Numbered from the stretch's first letter, positions 22,740 to 35,160 are shown. The stretch: DNA of 64,000 nucleotides from Symsagittifera roscoffensis (GCF_963678635.1 NC_087064.1:31658369-31722368); one strand, 5' to 3'. Numbers and translations: made by a program. Notes: generated from the sequence alone by a model not told the origin.

Positions 22740-23167
22740 GCCGGTGGCTCGAAAGGAAATTCTAGAGTCTTGAGTCTTGAGAGGGAGGGGGCTCGAGGGT
22801 GAACTCGGATGAAATCTGGGTTCACCAAAAAGAAATTTTAACAAATGAGATATTGTTATTAATATGCTATATCTATTATATAAATCAAAATGCTGCATGA
22901 CAATTTCCTGATTGAATAGGACAAAAGAAATTTTAAATTACTAGCTTAAAAAGCGAGAATTCATAGGTGCAGGTGTGTGCAGATTTTGATTGCTGTTTAG
23001 CGATAGTGTGAAAACTTTATATGGTTGTGAATTTTGGAAGGTAGATAAACTTAAGTCTGCTGCAAACTTCTGTAAATGACCACTGGCACTGTATCTTGAG
23101 TGACACTCGGGTTTCTGGGGATTCACTGACACAGGCAGCACGCGATGAGGACATCGATCTTGAGTCC
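22740..23167 (+). other. 3' untranslated end of element 1
   Basis: AT-rich sequence after ORF-C with no coding frame. It ends near GAGGACATCGATCTTGAG, which has counterparts just left of LTR starts at 44091 and, inverted, right of 45596. Confidence 0.5.
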
Positions 23168-24574
23168 GGGGAGTATGTGCCAGTCGGTCATGTCTGGAAG
23201 TTTAACCTTGAGGGACACGAATATACGTGATTTTGGAGTGAAGTTTTAATTTTCAAAATTTCGAATGGAGCCTGTCATGCTCAGTTTTCTCGCAACAACT
23301 GAAAACATAAAATGAAAAATCAGAACGACCGAATTTACAATTGCGGGTAAAAAATACTTGAGAAAACAGCAGGAAATTGCTATTCGCAATTTCCAGATAC
23401 AAAATAAGACACGAGTAGAGCCGTCTTATCCTGAAATAGTAGGCGAGACAATCACGAGAGAAGAGTACAATTATTCGAACTGAACCAGAGTGAACCTTCA
23501 ATGGAAAGGTGGACGGCTGGAGTGTCCCAATGGTTCAGACTAAAACTTCAATTCTAGAGTCTAAACATATTTCCTTTATTAAAACTGATTAGTATTGAAC
23601 TACTCAAGTTATTATATTTAATTCTCGAGTTGCTCATCAATTTAATTACTCCCTATTCTCGAGTGTGTCGACATGTGAGTTCCAAATTTAGTTTTCTCGA
23701 GGGTGTTTTATGATTGCTATGTTGAGATAAGGCGATTTTTAGGTTGATCCATCCGAAATGGATCAAAGTTCCGCTGTCCAAAAAAAAGTAAATTAACGGA
23801 TTGTTCTGACCCTGTTTTTAACGGCGTTCGTGTATTTTGGGTATCTCGAGACCTAAGTATGGGGACGTTCTTATTTTCTAAAATGGGGGGATATTTTGGT
23901 AGTGGCCTTTAAGCTGTAACGGGTTCTAGTCTCTTGTCGCAAGCGAACCGAATTGGCTCCGACCGTTCTTGAGGTAGAAAAACACAAGAGATAGTGTCCC
24001 TGACTCTTGAGCCAATGGTAATAGGGCCTATTTTTCTTAAGCCTCATATGTGACCGAAGTAGGCGACTGTTACATAGTGTTTTTATGGCGCTCCTGGGTG
24101 TTTTTACGACATCATGACTACGGAGTCGAACCCACTTGACACAGCTCCGGGCTGCATGCCCATTCTAGAGTACCGGTGGTACGGTTCAGCGGGAACGTGT
24201 AAACCTTCCGGTTGTACCGTGATAGCTTTTTAAGAAAACTTGAGAAAACTTCCTGGTACGCTCTCCGAACGAGGCCTAGCTAACCGAGTAAGGGGGGGTA
24301 ACTAGGGGGATAAAAACACGAGCAAAAAGACAAAAAGCGAAACAAAAACAAGAAAAAAGGATAGAAAAAGAAACAAAAACCATAAAACAAAAAAGACAGT
24401 GACTTTGATACCAGATCATTTGGATCAAATCTTTATATTAATTAAATAGTATACCCATACTGTTTTATAAGACCGATCGTTTCGATCAATCTAGCAATCT
24501 AAATCAGTGACTTCAATAAGGTGCCCGAGTGGGGGGCATTGTTAAGGTTTTTCAGATAGATTGCAACCTAGCCA

Positions 24575-24712
24575 GACCACTAGGAGACTTGACTGGAAAG
24601 GGTGACCAGCCGAGTGGGAAAGTGGTTCAGAGGGACTGAGCTGAACCGCTAGGAAACTTGACTGGAAGAGGTGACCAGCCAAGTGGGAAGGTGGTGCTGC
24701 TGTCAAGTGCAG
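24575..24712 (+). repeat. Two 69-bp tandem repeats in LTR copy B
   Basis: Units start near 24575 and 24644. One unit fewer than in LTR copies A and C. Confidence 0.8.
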
Positions 24713-25576
24713 TGCACGTCAACGGAGACAACCAGCACGGGATCACTACAAGAGGACGCACAGGGGTGTTCTCAAGTTGGGCAAACGGGTATCGTTAAAA
24801 TCCACATTACATTATAGGAGATAAGTGTAAAATTGGATAAGCCGAGCCCCATTGTTTTGAGGAAGTTTTTACACAAGCAGGCCTGGAAACAGGTCTACGG
24901 TTTTCTCTCGAGAGGTTTAGCACCCGGCGCTTAAGGGATTTTTCGGCTTAAGAGGGGGGTTAAAGAGGGGGGAGGTTAGAAGGGTGGCTGGTTAGGTTAG
25001 AGGTTAGCGGTTATAAATGATAAAAAAAGGGGGGAGACATTAGAGTAACTAATTGTTCGGCATCGTCGATTTAGTTACATTAGATACTTACACGCGTTGG
25101 TTATAAGAAGCGGATATCCAAATTTAACATCAGGTTAAGGTAGGTACCCTGGTCGGATCGGTAGGGGGGAACGGACATAGACAGTTTTTGTGATACCCCA
25201 TAAGATCGCTAGCAGGGGGAGGAAAACGCGTGGCAATCGGTTACCAGACATTTTTTCGGACAAAGATTGACATCTGTCAACCTTGAAATTTAGGTGGGTC
25301 CATCTCTCTGTTTTTGAAATTTTTCCTGTTTAAATTTTGACGTTTTGGTGAATATTTGTTGTTGATATACGAACGAACAGGTGATCACAAGATACCTGCG
25401 GGCAATTTAGGGTTCCAAATAGCCTGAAACGACGAGAGGGAGATAAATACAGTGGGGTCAGTATTTGGGTTTTGGGTAAATTTTTACTAGAGCTCAAGTG
25501 GTGGTAAACGGTACAGTGGTTCAAGAGTCCCCACAACGAAGAAGAGGAGATCCTACATCCAGACACTGAGTGAAAA

Positions 25577-26436
25577 GTCTTGGGACAGTACCGAAGAAGT
25601 CTTGGGACATTGCAGTCTGGGGACAGTCTTGGAGCAACACGGTCTTGGGACAGTCTCGGGACAGAGCAGTCTTGGGACAGTCTTGGAACGGTGCAGTCTT
25701 GGACCAGAGCAGTCTTGGTACGAAACAGTCTTGGGACACTCGTCTTGGGACAGTAGTCTTGGGACAGTAGTCTTGGGACAGTGGTCTTGGGACAGTGGTC
25801 TTGGGACAGTGGTCTTGGGACACTGGTCTTGGGACACTGGTCTTGGGACAGTGGTCTTGGGACAGTAGTCTTGGGACATTAGTCTTGGGACAGTGGTCTT
25901 GGGACAGTGGTCTTGGGACAGTGGTCTTGGGACAGTGGTCTTGGGACAGTAGTCTTGGGACACTAGTCTTGGGACAGTGGTCTTGGGACAGTGGTCTTGG
26001 GACAGTGGTCTTGGGACAGTAGTCTTGGGACACTAATCTTGGGACAGTGGTCTTGGGACAGTAGCCTTGGGACAGTGGTCTTGGGACACTAGTCTTGGGA
26101 CAGTAGCCTTAGGGCAGGGGTCTTGGGACAGTAGTCTTGGGACACTAACAAGAAGTACTGGGACAACACTGAATAGTCTTGGGACAGTAGTCTTGGGACA
26201 GTGGTCTTGGGACAGTGGTCTTGGGACAGTGGTCTTGGGACACTGGTCTTGGGACACTCGTCTTGGGACAGTAGTCTTGGGACAGTAGTCTTGGGACAGT
26301 GGTCTTGGGACAGTGGTCTTGGGACAGTGGTCTTGGGACACTGGTCTTGGGACACTGGTCTTGGGACAGGGGTCTTGGGACAGTAGTCTTGGGACAGTGG
26401 TCTTGGGACAGTGGTCTTGGGACAGTGGTCTTGGGA
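25577..26436 (+). repeat. 14-bp minisatellite in LTR B, two blocks
   Basis: Same GTCTTGGGACAGTG unit as at 3956-4585. The block 25577-26145 matches copy A. A non-repeat landmark (ACAAGAAGTACTGGGACAAC, about 26147) follows, and then a second block (26174-26436) absent from copy A. Confidence 0.93.
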
Positions 26437-27245
26437 TCATTGGGATCATATTAAAGACTTGGGTATTTATATCTCGCCTACTTTGTCTTGGAATCACCAT
26501 GTTTCTGCGAAACTTGGTGAAGCCACGAAGTGTTTTCATTATTTAAAGCGTAATGTTCCTTTCAACTCACCTGTTAAAGCTAAGCTTCAAATGTACATTT
26601 CTTGTGTGAGGTCCATTTTACTTTATAACTCTTGTATTTGGTACCCAAATTTATCAAAGCTACGTGATTTGGAAAAATTCCAGAAAAAGGCAGTAAAGTG
26701 GATAATTGGTTCCACTAATTATACAGACAGTCTTGTGATGTTAAACATACTGCCTATTTGCTATCAAATTATTTTTACTGATTGTCTTCTCTTCTTCAAA
26801 CTGTTACATAACTGTTATGACTTCGATATTAATGACTATGTTGCTGTTGGTGAATCGAGACCGGGTAACAGATCCAGTCAGAGAATGGTATTCTCTGTAC
26901 CTCTTACCCGCAAATTCTGTTCCCTTGGGAGCTTTTTCCAAAGAACAATTCATAGCGTCAATAGTGTTTTAGCAAAAGTCGACATCAACTCTACAACTAC
27001 AGTCTCACAAACGAAGACTCTACTCTTCAATTTCCTTAAACAGCAACTTCAATCAACCTTCAATCTCAACAATCCATGCACTTTTTTCATCAAATGCCGT
27101 TGCAACACATGTCGTTCCTGAACATTAACAATTTAACTCAAAGCTTGAATTACGCAAACTCAAAATTTCACTTTTATATGTAGTATCATTCACTAATAAA
27201 GTCTCTTCTTCTTCTTCTTCTTCTTCTTCTTCTTCTTCTTCTTCT
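26437..27245 (+). mobile_element. LINE copy 2, 5'-truncated
   Basis: It begins at GATCATATTAAAGACTTGGG, matching position 1293 of LINE copy 1, and runs to a long CTT tail at 27245. GATCAT is shared by both sides of the junction, so the join has short microhomology. The LTR that follows is the same as after LINE copy 1. Confidence 0.85.
26447..27121 (+). pseudogene. C-terminal fragment of the LINE RT ORF (open)
   Basis: About 224 residues, open, from after the RT catalytic boxes to the C-terminal CRCNTC cluster. They are almost identical to the part of copy 1 after 1300 but without its two stops. The catalytic core is absent, so it is a fragment. The open frame running in from the minisatellite upstream is a chance fusion. 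Confidence 0.85.
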
Positions 27246-28308
27246 TGTCCAATAAAAAGTAACTTAACGGATTGTTCTGACCCTGTTTTTAACGGCGTTC
27301 GTGTATTTTGGGTATCTCGAGACCTAAGTATGGGGACGTTCTTATTTTCTAGAGTGGGGGGATATTTTGGTAGTGGCCTTTAAGCTGTAACGGGTTCTAG
27401 TCTCATGTCGCAAGCGAACCGAATTGGCTCCGACCGTTCTTGAGGTAGAAAAACACAAGAGATAGTGTCCCTGACTCTTGAGCTAATGGTAATAGGGCCT
27501 GTTTTTCTTAAGCCTCATATGTGACCGAAGTAGGCGACTGTTACATAGTGTTTTTATGGCGCTCCTGGGTGTTTTTACGACATCATGACTACGGAGTCGA
27601 ACCCACTTGACACAGCTCCGGACTGCATGCCCATTCTAGAGTACCGGTGGTACGGTTCAGCGGGAACGTGTAAACCTTCCGGTTGTACCGTGATAGCTTT
27701 CTAAGAAAACTTGAGAAAATTTCCTGGTACGCTCTCCGAACGAGGCCTAGCTAACCGAGTAAGGGGGGGGGGGGGTAACTAAGGGGACAAAAACACGAGC
27801 AAAAAGACAAAAAGCGAAACAAAAACAAGAAAAAAGGATAGAAAAAGGAACAAAAACCATAAAACAAAAAAGACAGTGACTTTGATACCAGATCATTTGG
27901 ATCAAACCTTTATATTAATTAAATAGTATACCCATACTGTTTTATAAGACCGACCGTTTCGATCAATCTAGCAATCTAAATCAGTGACTTCAATAAGGTG
28001 CCCGAGTGGGGGGCATTGTTAAGGGTTTTCAGATAGATTGCAACCTAGCCAGACCACTAGGAGACTTGACTGGAAAGATTGACCAGCCGAGTGGGAAAGT
28101 GGTTCACAAGGACTGAACCGGACCACTAGTAGACTTGACTGGAAGACGTGACCAGCCGAGTGGGAAAGTGGTTCAGAGGGACTGAGCTGAACCGCTAGGA
28201 AACTTGACTGGAAGAGGTGACCAGCCAAGTGGGAAGGTGGTGCTGCTGCCAAGTGCAGTGCACGTCAACGGAGACAACCAGCACGGGATCACTACAAGAG
28301 GACGCACA
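27246..28308 (+). repeat. LTR copy C, truncated
   Basis: It is colinear with LTR A from 2077 to about 3137 and breaks off after GAGGACGCACA. It has three 69-bp units (28053-28260), as in copy A. Together with the LINE before it, it looks like a duplicate of the LINE-LTR A junction. Confidence 0.85.
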
Positions 28309-28314
28309 AAATCA

Positions 28315-28545
28315 TTAGTCTAAGGATATCATTAGAGCCACGCAAATTAACTTAATTTCATGTGAAAATAGTCAGCTCATGGCTGGGTCTCAAAATTTCC
28401 TGAGCACGAGGTCACTCCTAAAAATAGGGATGGTACACTATTATTTTTGAGTTACTATATTACTATTGTTTTTGTAGAATAGAGAAAATTACTCTGTCCA
28501 TCGGAGATGGATCGAACATTTCCCTCAACTCCTAACTTCTCATAG
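28315..28545 (-). repeat. Inverted LTR fragment of the element 2 family
   Basis: The reverse complement matches 29165-29370, including GATCCATC, GGAGTGACCTCGTG and GAGACCCAGCCATGAGCT. It sits head to head with the direct copy that starts at about 28555, giving a spaced palindrome. Confidence 0.75.
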
Positions 28546-28554
28546 TCTGAAAAT

Positions 28555-31500
28555 GTGACATTCGACCAGAATGGACGAAAATGCAGATTCGAAATTTTAG
28601 CAGCTAGCCTTCCGAATTGGCAGTTTTGAAGGATTAGCAGTGTTATTGGAACGATTAGCCAAACTGTGAAGGCTAGAATATTCCGGTGTTTCAAATTTTT
28701 AAACTTTCGATGTATGACGTCATATTTCTGAGAAACGTCAGAAACGGCCATTTTGGCAGAAATACCAACGATAACAACGGTTGCAACGAGTAGTTGCAAC
28801 GATAACAACGGAAAAACCTAAAATCGGAATTAGAGACGAGCAGAAATAGCAGAGACCGTTCCGAGTTGCAACGAGTAGTTGCAACGATAACAACGGAAAA
28901 ACGTAGAATCGGAATTAGAGACGAGCAGAAATAGCAGAGAACGTTCCGAGTTGCAACTATTGTATCGCTACAATAGTTGCAAGGCCGTTGCGAACAACGG
29001 TGAAGGGTAGAAGACAGCCTTCCGGAAGGAAAATAGAGGTCTTATTTCCCCGGATTCAAGAATCCGGAGGGGTCTCGGGACTGAAACTCATAGCATTTTA
29101 TATAAGCTTTTAGCTTCCCTATTATGTCCTGAATTGAATTTAATTAACATCTGAATTCATTTTGCTAGGATGAGAATCTAGGAGTTGGGGGAAAGGATTG
29201 ATCCATCATCGATGGAGATGATGATTTTTATCTACTGAGCAAAAACAATAATAATTTATTAAATAGTAGTAGCCTTGTTTTTAGGAGTGACCTCGTGGTC
29301 TGGGGATACTGAGACCCAGCCATGAGCTCACTGTTTCTGCATGTAATTAAGTTAATTTGAGTGTTTTGACCGAAGCCGAAAGCAGTAACGTTTTTGTCGA
29401 CCCGATGTTAGAAGGACCACCAAAAGAACTGGCTTTGATAGAGACGGTGAAAAACATGTAAAGCTCTGTTTAGACGTTGTCCAGTCGTCTTAGGACCTAG
29501 CTTTATTTTCCGTCCATATGTATCTTCCGGGCGAATGCTACATGGATGTTTTTATGGCGCTCCTGGGTGTTATTTTTTTTAACATCATGACCGGCAGAAC
29601 CGTTAACGAGCACTGATGCTCACATTAACGCCCTTAGTAGGCCAAAAACGCCGGGGTGGAAGGGTAGTTCGGAAAGCGGAAGCCTTCCGAATTACCGTGA
29701 ATAGCTTTTTAACCTAGTTAAGACCGAAAATTCGCGAACCATGAAGGGTGGGGTGATCGGCCATCCCCTCGTTCCCTGAGAAGTTTGCGACCAAAAACAC
29801 TTAAAGATAAATATAAAACCAAACAAAAAGTAGAATAGTACCCAAGAAAAACAAAAAACATAAAAAAATACAGAAAAAACCAAAAACAGTAAAAAAAAAG
29901 TAAAAAATCAGTAGAAATCATCCCCCCAGACAAGATGTGATCCGACCCTCCCGTTTGTTGTTGATAGATATATTGTTGTTACAGGCATTTATATCAGTCA
30001 GAATTGTTATGATCAATTTTGTGGCGCGTTTGTGAGGCTTGTACTGTAGGGTTATTTGAGCATTTAAGCACGTTAATGCTAATTTGCGCTCAATCCGGAA
30101 GGGTCTGCTGATTTGCGCTCAATCCGGAGGGGTCTTGGGAGAAGACTGATCCGGCAAGCAGTACAAGGAGCAACCAGAAGGGGCTCAACGACAACAACAA
30201 TCGACTGTTGGGTATCGTTAACAAGTTTTGTATCCCTATTTCGACTACTAAAACTTATATAGCCTATATTAATACTCCTATATCGTTTTTCAGTGAAAAA
30301 CACAGAAAGCAGACCGGTTTTTAGGGTCAAAATAGCGATATTTTGATCCCCCCACAAATCGCGATTTTTGAGATTTCGATATTTTTGAAACGTAAAAAGC
30401 GCTAAATTAGTGTGTTACATCGTAAATGCAATACTATAATAGATAGAACCGGTTAAGTTTAGTTCGGAAGTATTTGGAACTATTTTGGTACCAAAAACCG
30501 AATTTTCGCGATTTTTGATAATACGAAACACTATAAAATCAGAAAAATTTTTGAAAATTTTGAGTTGGAACAGTAAAAATAGTTGTTCGGACAACGTTCA
30601 CTAGTGAATCTACAGATTCTAAGACCCGCTTCCCGAAAGCCTTCCGGGTTACAGAGAAATCGAACTTAACGTGTTTGATTTAGTGGATTCATCATCCGGA
30701 GGGGTCCAAATAGCATAGTTTTTCGAAAATTTTTTCAACTAAAGCGTTTTAGATCGGGTTTTTTTGCATTGAACTAGAAAAGTATAGGCCTTCTGAGCTC
30801 GGATCAATAACTTTTAGGTCGAAAAGAACGGAATTGCGAAAAAAGTTGAGCGGAACCTAAAGGAGAGAAAATTTTTGAGTTTGGAAGAAAGACGTTTTGG
30901 TTAATAACTCTTGAACGACTGAACAGATCCAGTTGATCTTAATACCATTAGATCCGAAATTAGCTGAGCTTACTATTAGGAACAAGAATTATTCGAAAAA
31001 GTAAGCGTGAAAATTTTTTGAGATTGTTTTTAGCAAACTCACCAATTTGGGAGGGTAGACCCTTCACGTTTTATAATTTTTTTTAGGAAAGCCCTTACAC
31101 CCCTACCAAAAGGTAATAGCGGTTGAATAAGGTAATTTTAGGTTGTTCTAGACAAAAAGGGAAGGCTAAAGGCACAAGAAAACCTTAATCGAGCCGAAGT
31201 TAGGCAAGCGATAAGACCCTTCACCGTTAGCGTGAATTGTCAAATAAGAGGCTTAACTTCAATCCCGAAGGGTCTAGGAAAGGATCACATACCCTTCCTA
31301 GTTAGTTCAAACAGCATAATAGCATCGGAGAACGTATCCGGAGGGGTATAGGTTGAAAATCAAGGAAATATCCGAAAAGCTACTTTTACAAAACCAGAGG
31401 GCTCCCAATCCGGAGGGGTCCATTTTTTTTCAAATTCGGAGGGGTCCCAATCAGGAGGGGTCTCAATTTTGCCAATTCGGAAGGGTCCTATTTTTGCCAA

Positions 31501-32000
31501 TCCGGAGGGGTACTTTTTTTTGTCAACCCGGAGGGCTATTATTTTATTAAAGGACTTAGGTAAACAGAAGAAAAGATTATAGTGAGAGGTATTAGGTTAT
31601 TATCAAACAGGCTAGGAATCAATGATTGCACTGGTAACTTGCCTTTCAATAAAGACCAGACGAAAACAAAACAGGTCCGAACTCGGATATTCGCGACACT
31701 AGGTCTAAATAAAAAAAGAGTGTGTAACTCATTGGTGTGGATTGAAATCTAAAGCGTTTTTGAGAAAAGTGACTGCCCTGAGGATTTTAGTAGGTCTAGC
31801 TCGGGCAGTCCGAAGGCAAATAGGTAACACAGTACTCGGTGGGTGGAATAGACGCCCACTTGAAAAAATTACTGCCTTAAAATTTTTGTCTGTTTGGTGC
31901 AGCACCAAGCAGGGAAAACTTTTTCTTTAAAATACAAGTTCGACTTTTGTACTGCGACCGACTAAAAGTACAATACACATACGTTTTTCATAGAGATATT
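28555..32000 (+). repeat. 5' LTR of element 2 (right edge approximate)
   Basis: The first 980 bases match the 3' LTR. The next part resembles the LTR of element 1 (TTTTTATGGCGCTCCTGGGTGT near 29550). The rest, to about 32000, is AT-rich with many CCGGAGGGGTC words and no coding frame. The total length is near that of LTR B. The right edge was set only by the start of gag and by this length. Confidence 0.65.
31405..31545 (+). repeat. Imperfect tandem array of AATCCGGAGGGGTC units
   Basis: Six units of TCCGGAGGGGTC type spaced by T-rich sequence, period roughly 22-28 bases. Single copies also occur at about 29060, 30095, 30120, 30690 and 31325. Its place near the LTR end parallels the 14-bp minisatellite of element 1. 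Confidence 0.7.
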
Positions 32001-32303
32001 CTTTTTCTGTTGTTTTTTTTTGATGTTAAATCAACATGATTTGTGCTTGATTGGGTAGTGAGTACACTATCTTTTAAATTGACTGATATCATCATATTGT
32101 GCTAGTTCTCAAATCTTACGACCGATAATCGGTTAGTGTGAATAAATTATATACAAGCTGTACTCTGATAACATACAGGGATTCGTGGTCACTACTTAAT
32201 AGAAAATTTTTGGAATTTTTTGTGTTGTGTTATTATTATCGATAGTCAAACTCGAAGGTCACTAGCAATCGAATTGAGTGTATAGGCATTCAGAAGTGTT
32301 AAA

Positions 32304-35160
32304 TTGAGAATGAGTCTAGACAAGTCAAGGATACCTAAACGAGGTAATAGCTCTAGGAAATTCATACCTAAAAAGCAAAGAAGAGCAATGACCGACCCTT
32401 TTGTGGAACGGATCACACGAGCCCCGAACGACAAAGGGAAGACGGTTTCAGGCAGAATGGTTGAAACTAGGAGTCAGAAGTCCTCAGAAGAGCGAAAAGC
32501 CATGCTAGAAGTGGAGGTCCATGAGGACCAGGCCATGAATGAGACCCAGGAAATACATGGACCGGAGGGGAGAGACAGAAGGCTGGCGAGTGAATATACT
32601 CCGGTAGAACAAGGCCAAGATTTTGCCACTTCCACCGGGACACTGGACCGAGAGGAGATGTCGGAACTGTCCAACATCTCTACTGAAACAGTGGCAACTA
32701 GAACATCTCCAACAGACAACACCATGATAGCAGGCGGGACTGAGAAACAAACGACGTCCTCATCGTTCTCAGAAAGAATGAAGAACACTTTCGGAAACAT
32801 CTTTCCATTCACCATGGGAGTGGGCACAGGAAATAAAGGTGAATCCCAGGAGGAAGAAGAGGACGAAGAAGAGCAAGTGGACTTTGGATCTCAAGTCAGC
32901 CTCAATAGTTCGACCCAGGAGAATGAGGCATACGTCGAAAGAGAGCCTGGAACCATGGACAAATTTGGTGTGGTGAGAACGATAAGCAAAGACGCAAACA
33001 CACCAGGCCAGTCGAGAGGCTTTGCGAGTATGAAAACTTCAGAGGCGCGAACTGGGGAGAGTAGAAACAAGGGGCTAGGCAAGGCATTGGCGGATCCTGA
33101 AGGGGATAATGAAAAGACGTCGAGGCAGAGAATCAAAGCCCGAGTCTCGACCAGCACGAAGCTACCTGGGATCGAGAGGGTGACACCGCCACTAGTGACG
33201 CCATAGTGGATAACGGGGCAGCATTAGAAGAAGCCTTGAACAACATAGTGGGCAGTATAGGAGAACAGAACGAACATATGTCCTTAAGAATGAGTGAACT
33301 AGAAAGAGCAGTTCACATTGAAAGAGAAAGTCTGCGGGAAGAAATAAACCGCAATGGACAAGAAGTTGGAAGGAGCAAAAAACGCTTGAAGGAAAGAACG
33401 GACGAGCACATAGCGAAGAACTTGTCGCGAATGACAAGAGAAGCGGAACAGAGAGAGTTACGCTTAAGAGACGACATGGAGAAGTTAAGAATTCAGCAAG
33501 AGCAGTCTCTTGGGACTCTTGACATAAAGATAGATGCGATGATGGAGAGGCGAATTCAGGCTATCATGGATAGGTTGGACGGGCTACTAGGCAGCAATAG
33601 TGGACCAAAAGAAGGGGAACCGAACTCGGGAGGTCCCAGCAGGGAGCCGAAGGTGAACTTCCATGACCATACAGCTGAGAAAATCTTCGAAATCTTGTTA
33701 AACCGTTTTGGATCAGGGGTGCAGGGGCACCAGGCAATGATGCGCTTCGAGAAACGGAGGCAACGAGAAGATGAATTGATAGACAAGTTCCTGGACGACT
33801 TGGAAATGATGAGAAGACGCAGCCAACCGGATGAGCCAAACAGAAGGATGAACCTGGCAGTAGCCTCGAAATTCATCGATGGTGTGAAGAATGAGGAACT
33901 TCGAACAATGCTAGCGACGCATTACACACCACTATCAACCAATGCGCCAACACCAGAGGAGTTGAGGCTCAAGTCAAAAGAATATCTTTTGTTGAAACCT
34001 CCTTCGAGATCTGGATATTATAAGAACAGTTATGGCAATTTTAACAACGGACCAGCAAACCCAGGGAACAACTGGTACAAACCGAGGGATGATATGGAAA
34101 AGAGACGCTCTTGTGCCAATTGCAGTTCAACGGACCATCATGCGTCAGCATGCCCAACTTACAAACAAGGCATGAAAGCAATGACTTTAGCCTCCAGGAC
34201 GAAGATGCGTCAGAAGTTGACCATGAGGATTTCATGAGAGGAGTAATTGCAAAATTCGGCCCGAGGTGTTTCTTTTGCAACTTGGAAGGTCATTTTAAAT
34301 CAGATTGTCCGCAATTCTGGGATGCAGTGGCAGACATCAAGCATCCAAGGCATGAGGAAGCTTTATCAGGAGTGGAAGCCAGCAAGGCTCGCCTGTTGAG
34401 TGAAGCGGAGGCGCGCAGAAAAGACAAACCGCAAGAGCTGGCGACGAAGAAAATGCAAGCGGTAACTGAAGAGACATGTGAACCGGAACTAGTGACTGCG
34501 GCCGATGACTTCAAGATTGATTATAGGGCAGCCGCGAGGGATGCTCTAAATAGAGTCCAGCAGGAACTGGTGACAAAAGAGATCGAACAAAAAGTGAAAC
34601 TCGAACTGGAAAATGAGAAACTACAGGAGCAACTGAATACCTTCGCAGTAACGGAGTTCGAAGAGACTAAAGCACCAAGCAGTTTGAGCATGAAACTTAA
34701 TGTGATCTCCGGTCAGAGGTTCGGCATGGTGCCGCAAGGAAGCAAGATACAGTCGATAACCTCGGTGGCTGGACACCAGGTAATCAGAAATCTGAGTGAA
34801 CCATCCGAGTTCACTTTAATGCATTTGGACACATATGCAGATTATCTGAGGCAGGTGGAGCCACGCACTGAGTCGAGAGCTGTCCGAGCACTACTAACAA
34901 CGGGTGGCCTTTGCATAAAGAAACTTCATGGAAGCTACGTGGAAGTCTATGGGCCGTATAAAGTGATGCTGAACGTGGATGGAATCAGTATCTACACTAG
35001 GACTTACGTAACAACAGATAGTGACCAAATAGGGCAGATCTATTTAGGTGAGGAGGAGCTCACAGTCCGCAGGATAGGCCATGACGCCATGATGGAACAA
35101 GATGTAGTACATAGTGGGTACGAAGCACATGTGACCGCACATCTGCTCGACACCAATTGA
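32304..35160 (+). pseudogene. gag: Gag of element 2 (capsid partly deleted)
   Basis: Three open pieces, 32304-33206, 33206-34237 and 34111-35160, match element 1 Gag in order. The N-terminal acidic region ends at TAG 33204-33206 and the next piece is in another frame. The coiled coil is in the second piece. It joins directly to FEILLNRFGSG, so about 100 residues of capsid present in element 1 are missing. Zinc knuckle 1 (CANCSSTDHHASAC) and knuckle 2 (CFFCNLEGHFKSDC) are both intact CCHC but lie in different frames. The C-terminal domain with ALLTTGG (about 34888-34908) and QIYLGEEEL follows. TGA at 35158-35160 is in the same frame as the protease and replaces a GGC codon in element 1. Confidence 0.83.

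Larger units (their letters stand above)
2077..26436 (+). mobile_element. Giant Ty3/gypsy-type LTR retroelement 1 (about 24 kb) with accessory ORFs
   Basis: LTR copies at 2077-4640 and about 23168-26436 flank gag, pol, a macro-domain region and three further coding blocks, all on the plus strand. The order is gag (4864-7832), protease/RT/RNase H/integrase (7833-12428), macro domain (12332-13423), ORF-A (13881-19109), ORF-B (19142-19606) and ORF-C (19606-22739). RT and integrase motifs are of Ty3/gypsy type. A typical element of this group is 5-8 kb, so this one is about three to four times longer, mostly from 9 kb of accessory ORFs and LTRs over 2.5 kb. A diverged relative with the same order lies at 28555-45000. 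I could not identify a primer-binding site or a clear polypurine tract. Many stops and frameshifts make this copy non-autonomous as written. Confidence 0.85.
23168..26436 (+). repeat. LTR copy B (3' LTR of element 1)
   Basis: The start is placed at TCCGGGGAGTATG (about 23171) because the same string opens the LTR of element 2 at 44091 and occurs inverted at 45596. From 23775 it is nearly identical to LTR copy A. It has two 69-bp units instead of three and an enlarged minisatellite. The normal LTR end seen in copy A after 4585 is missing: after CACTGAATAG (26170) the sequence falls back into minisatellite units and then joins LINE sequence at 26437. Confidence 0.7.

Noticed and set aside
23770-23790. 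TGTCC at 23775 as the true LTR start
   Set aside because: It coincides with the LINE junction in copies A and C, but no purine tract precedes it and LTR homology to element 2 begins about 600 bp earlier, so it is more likely the LINE insertion point.
25577-26436. CRISPR-like regular array
   Set aside because: Units are contiguous 14-mers with no unique spacers, in a eukaryotic retroelement LTR.
31353-31550. 65-codon frame with repeated RRGPNQEGS-like words
   Set aside because: Translation of the CCGGAGGGGTC array in a noncoding LTR.
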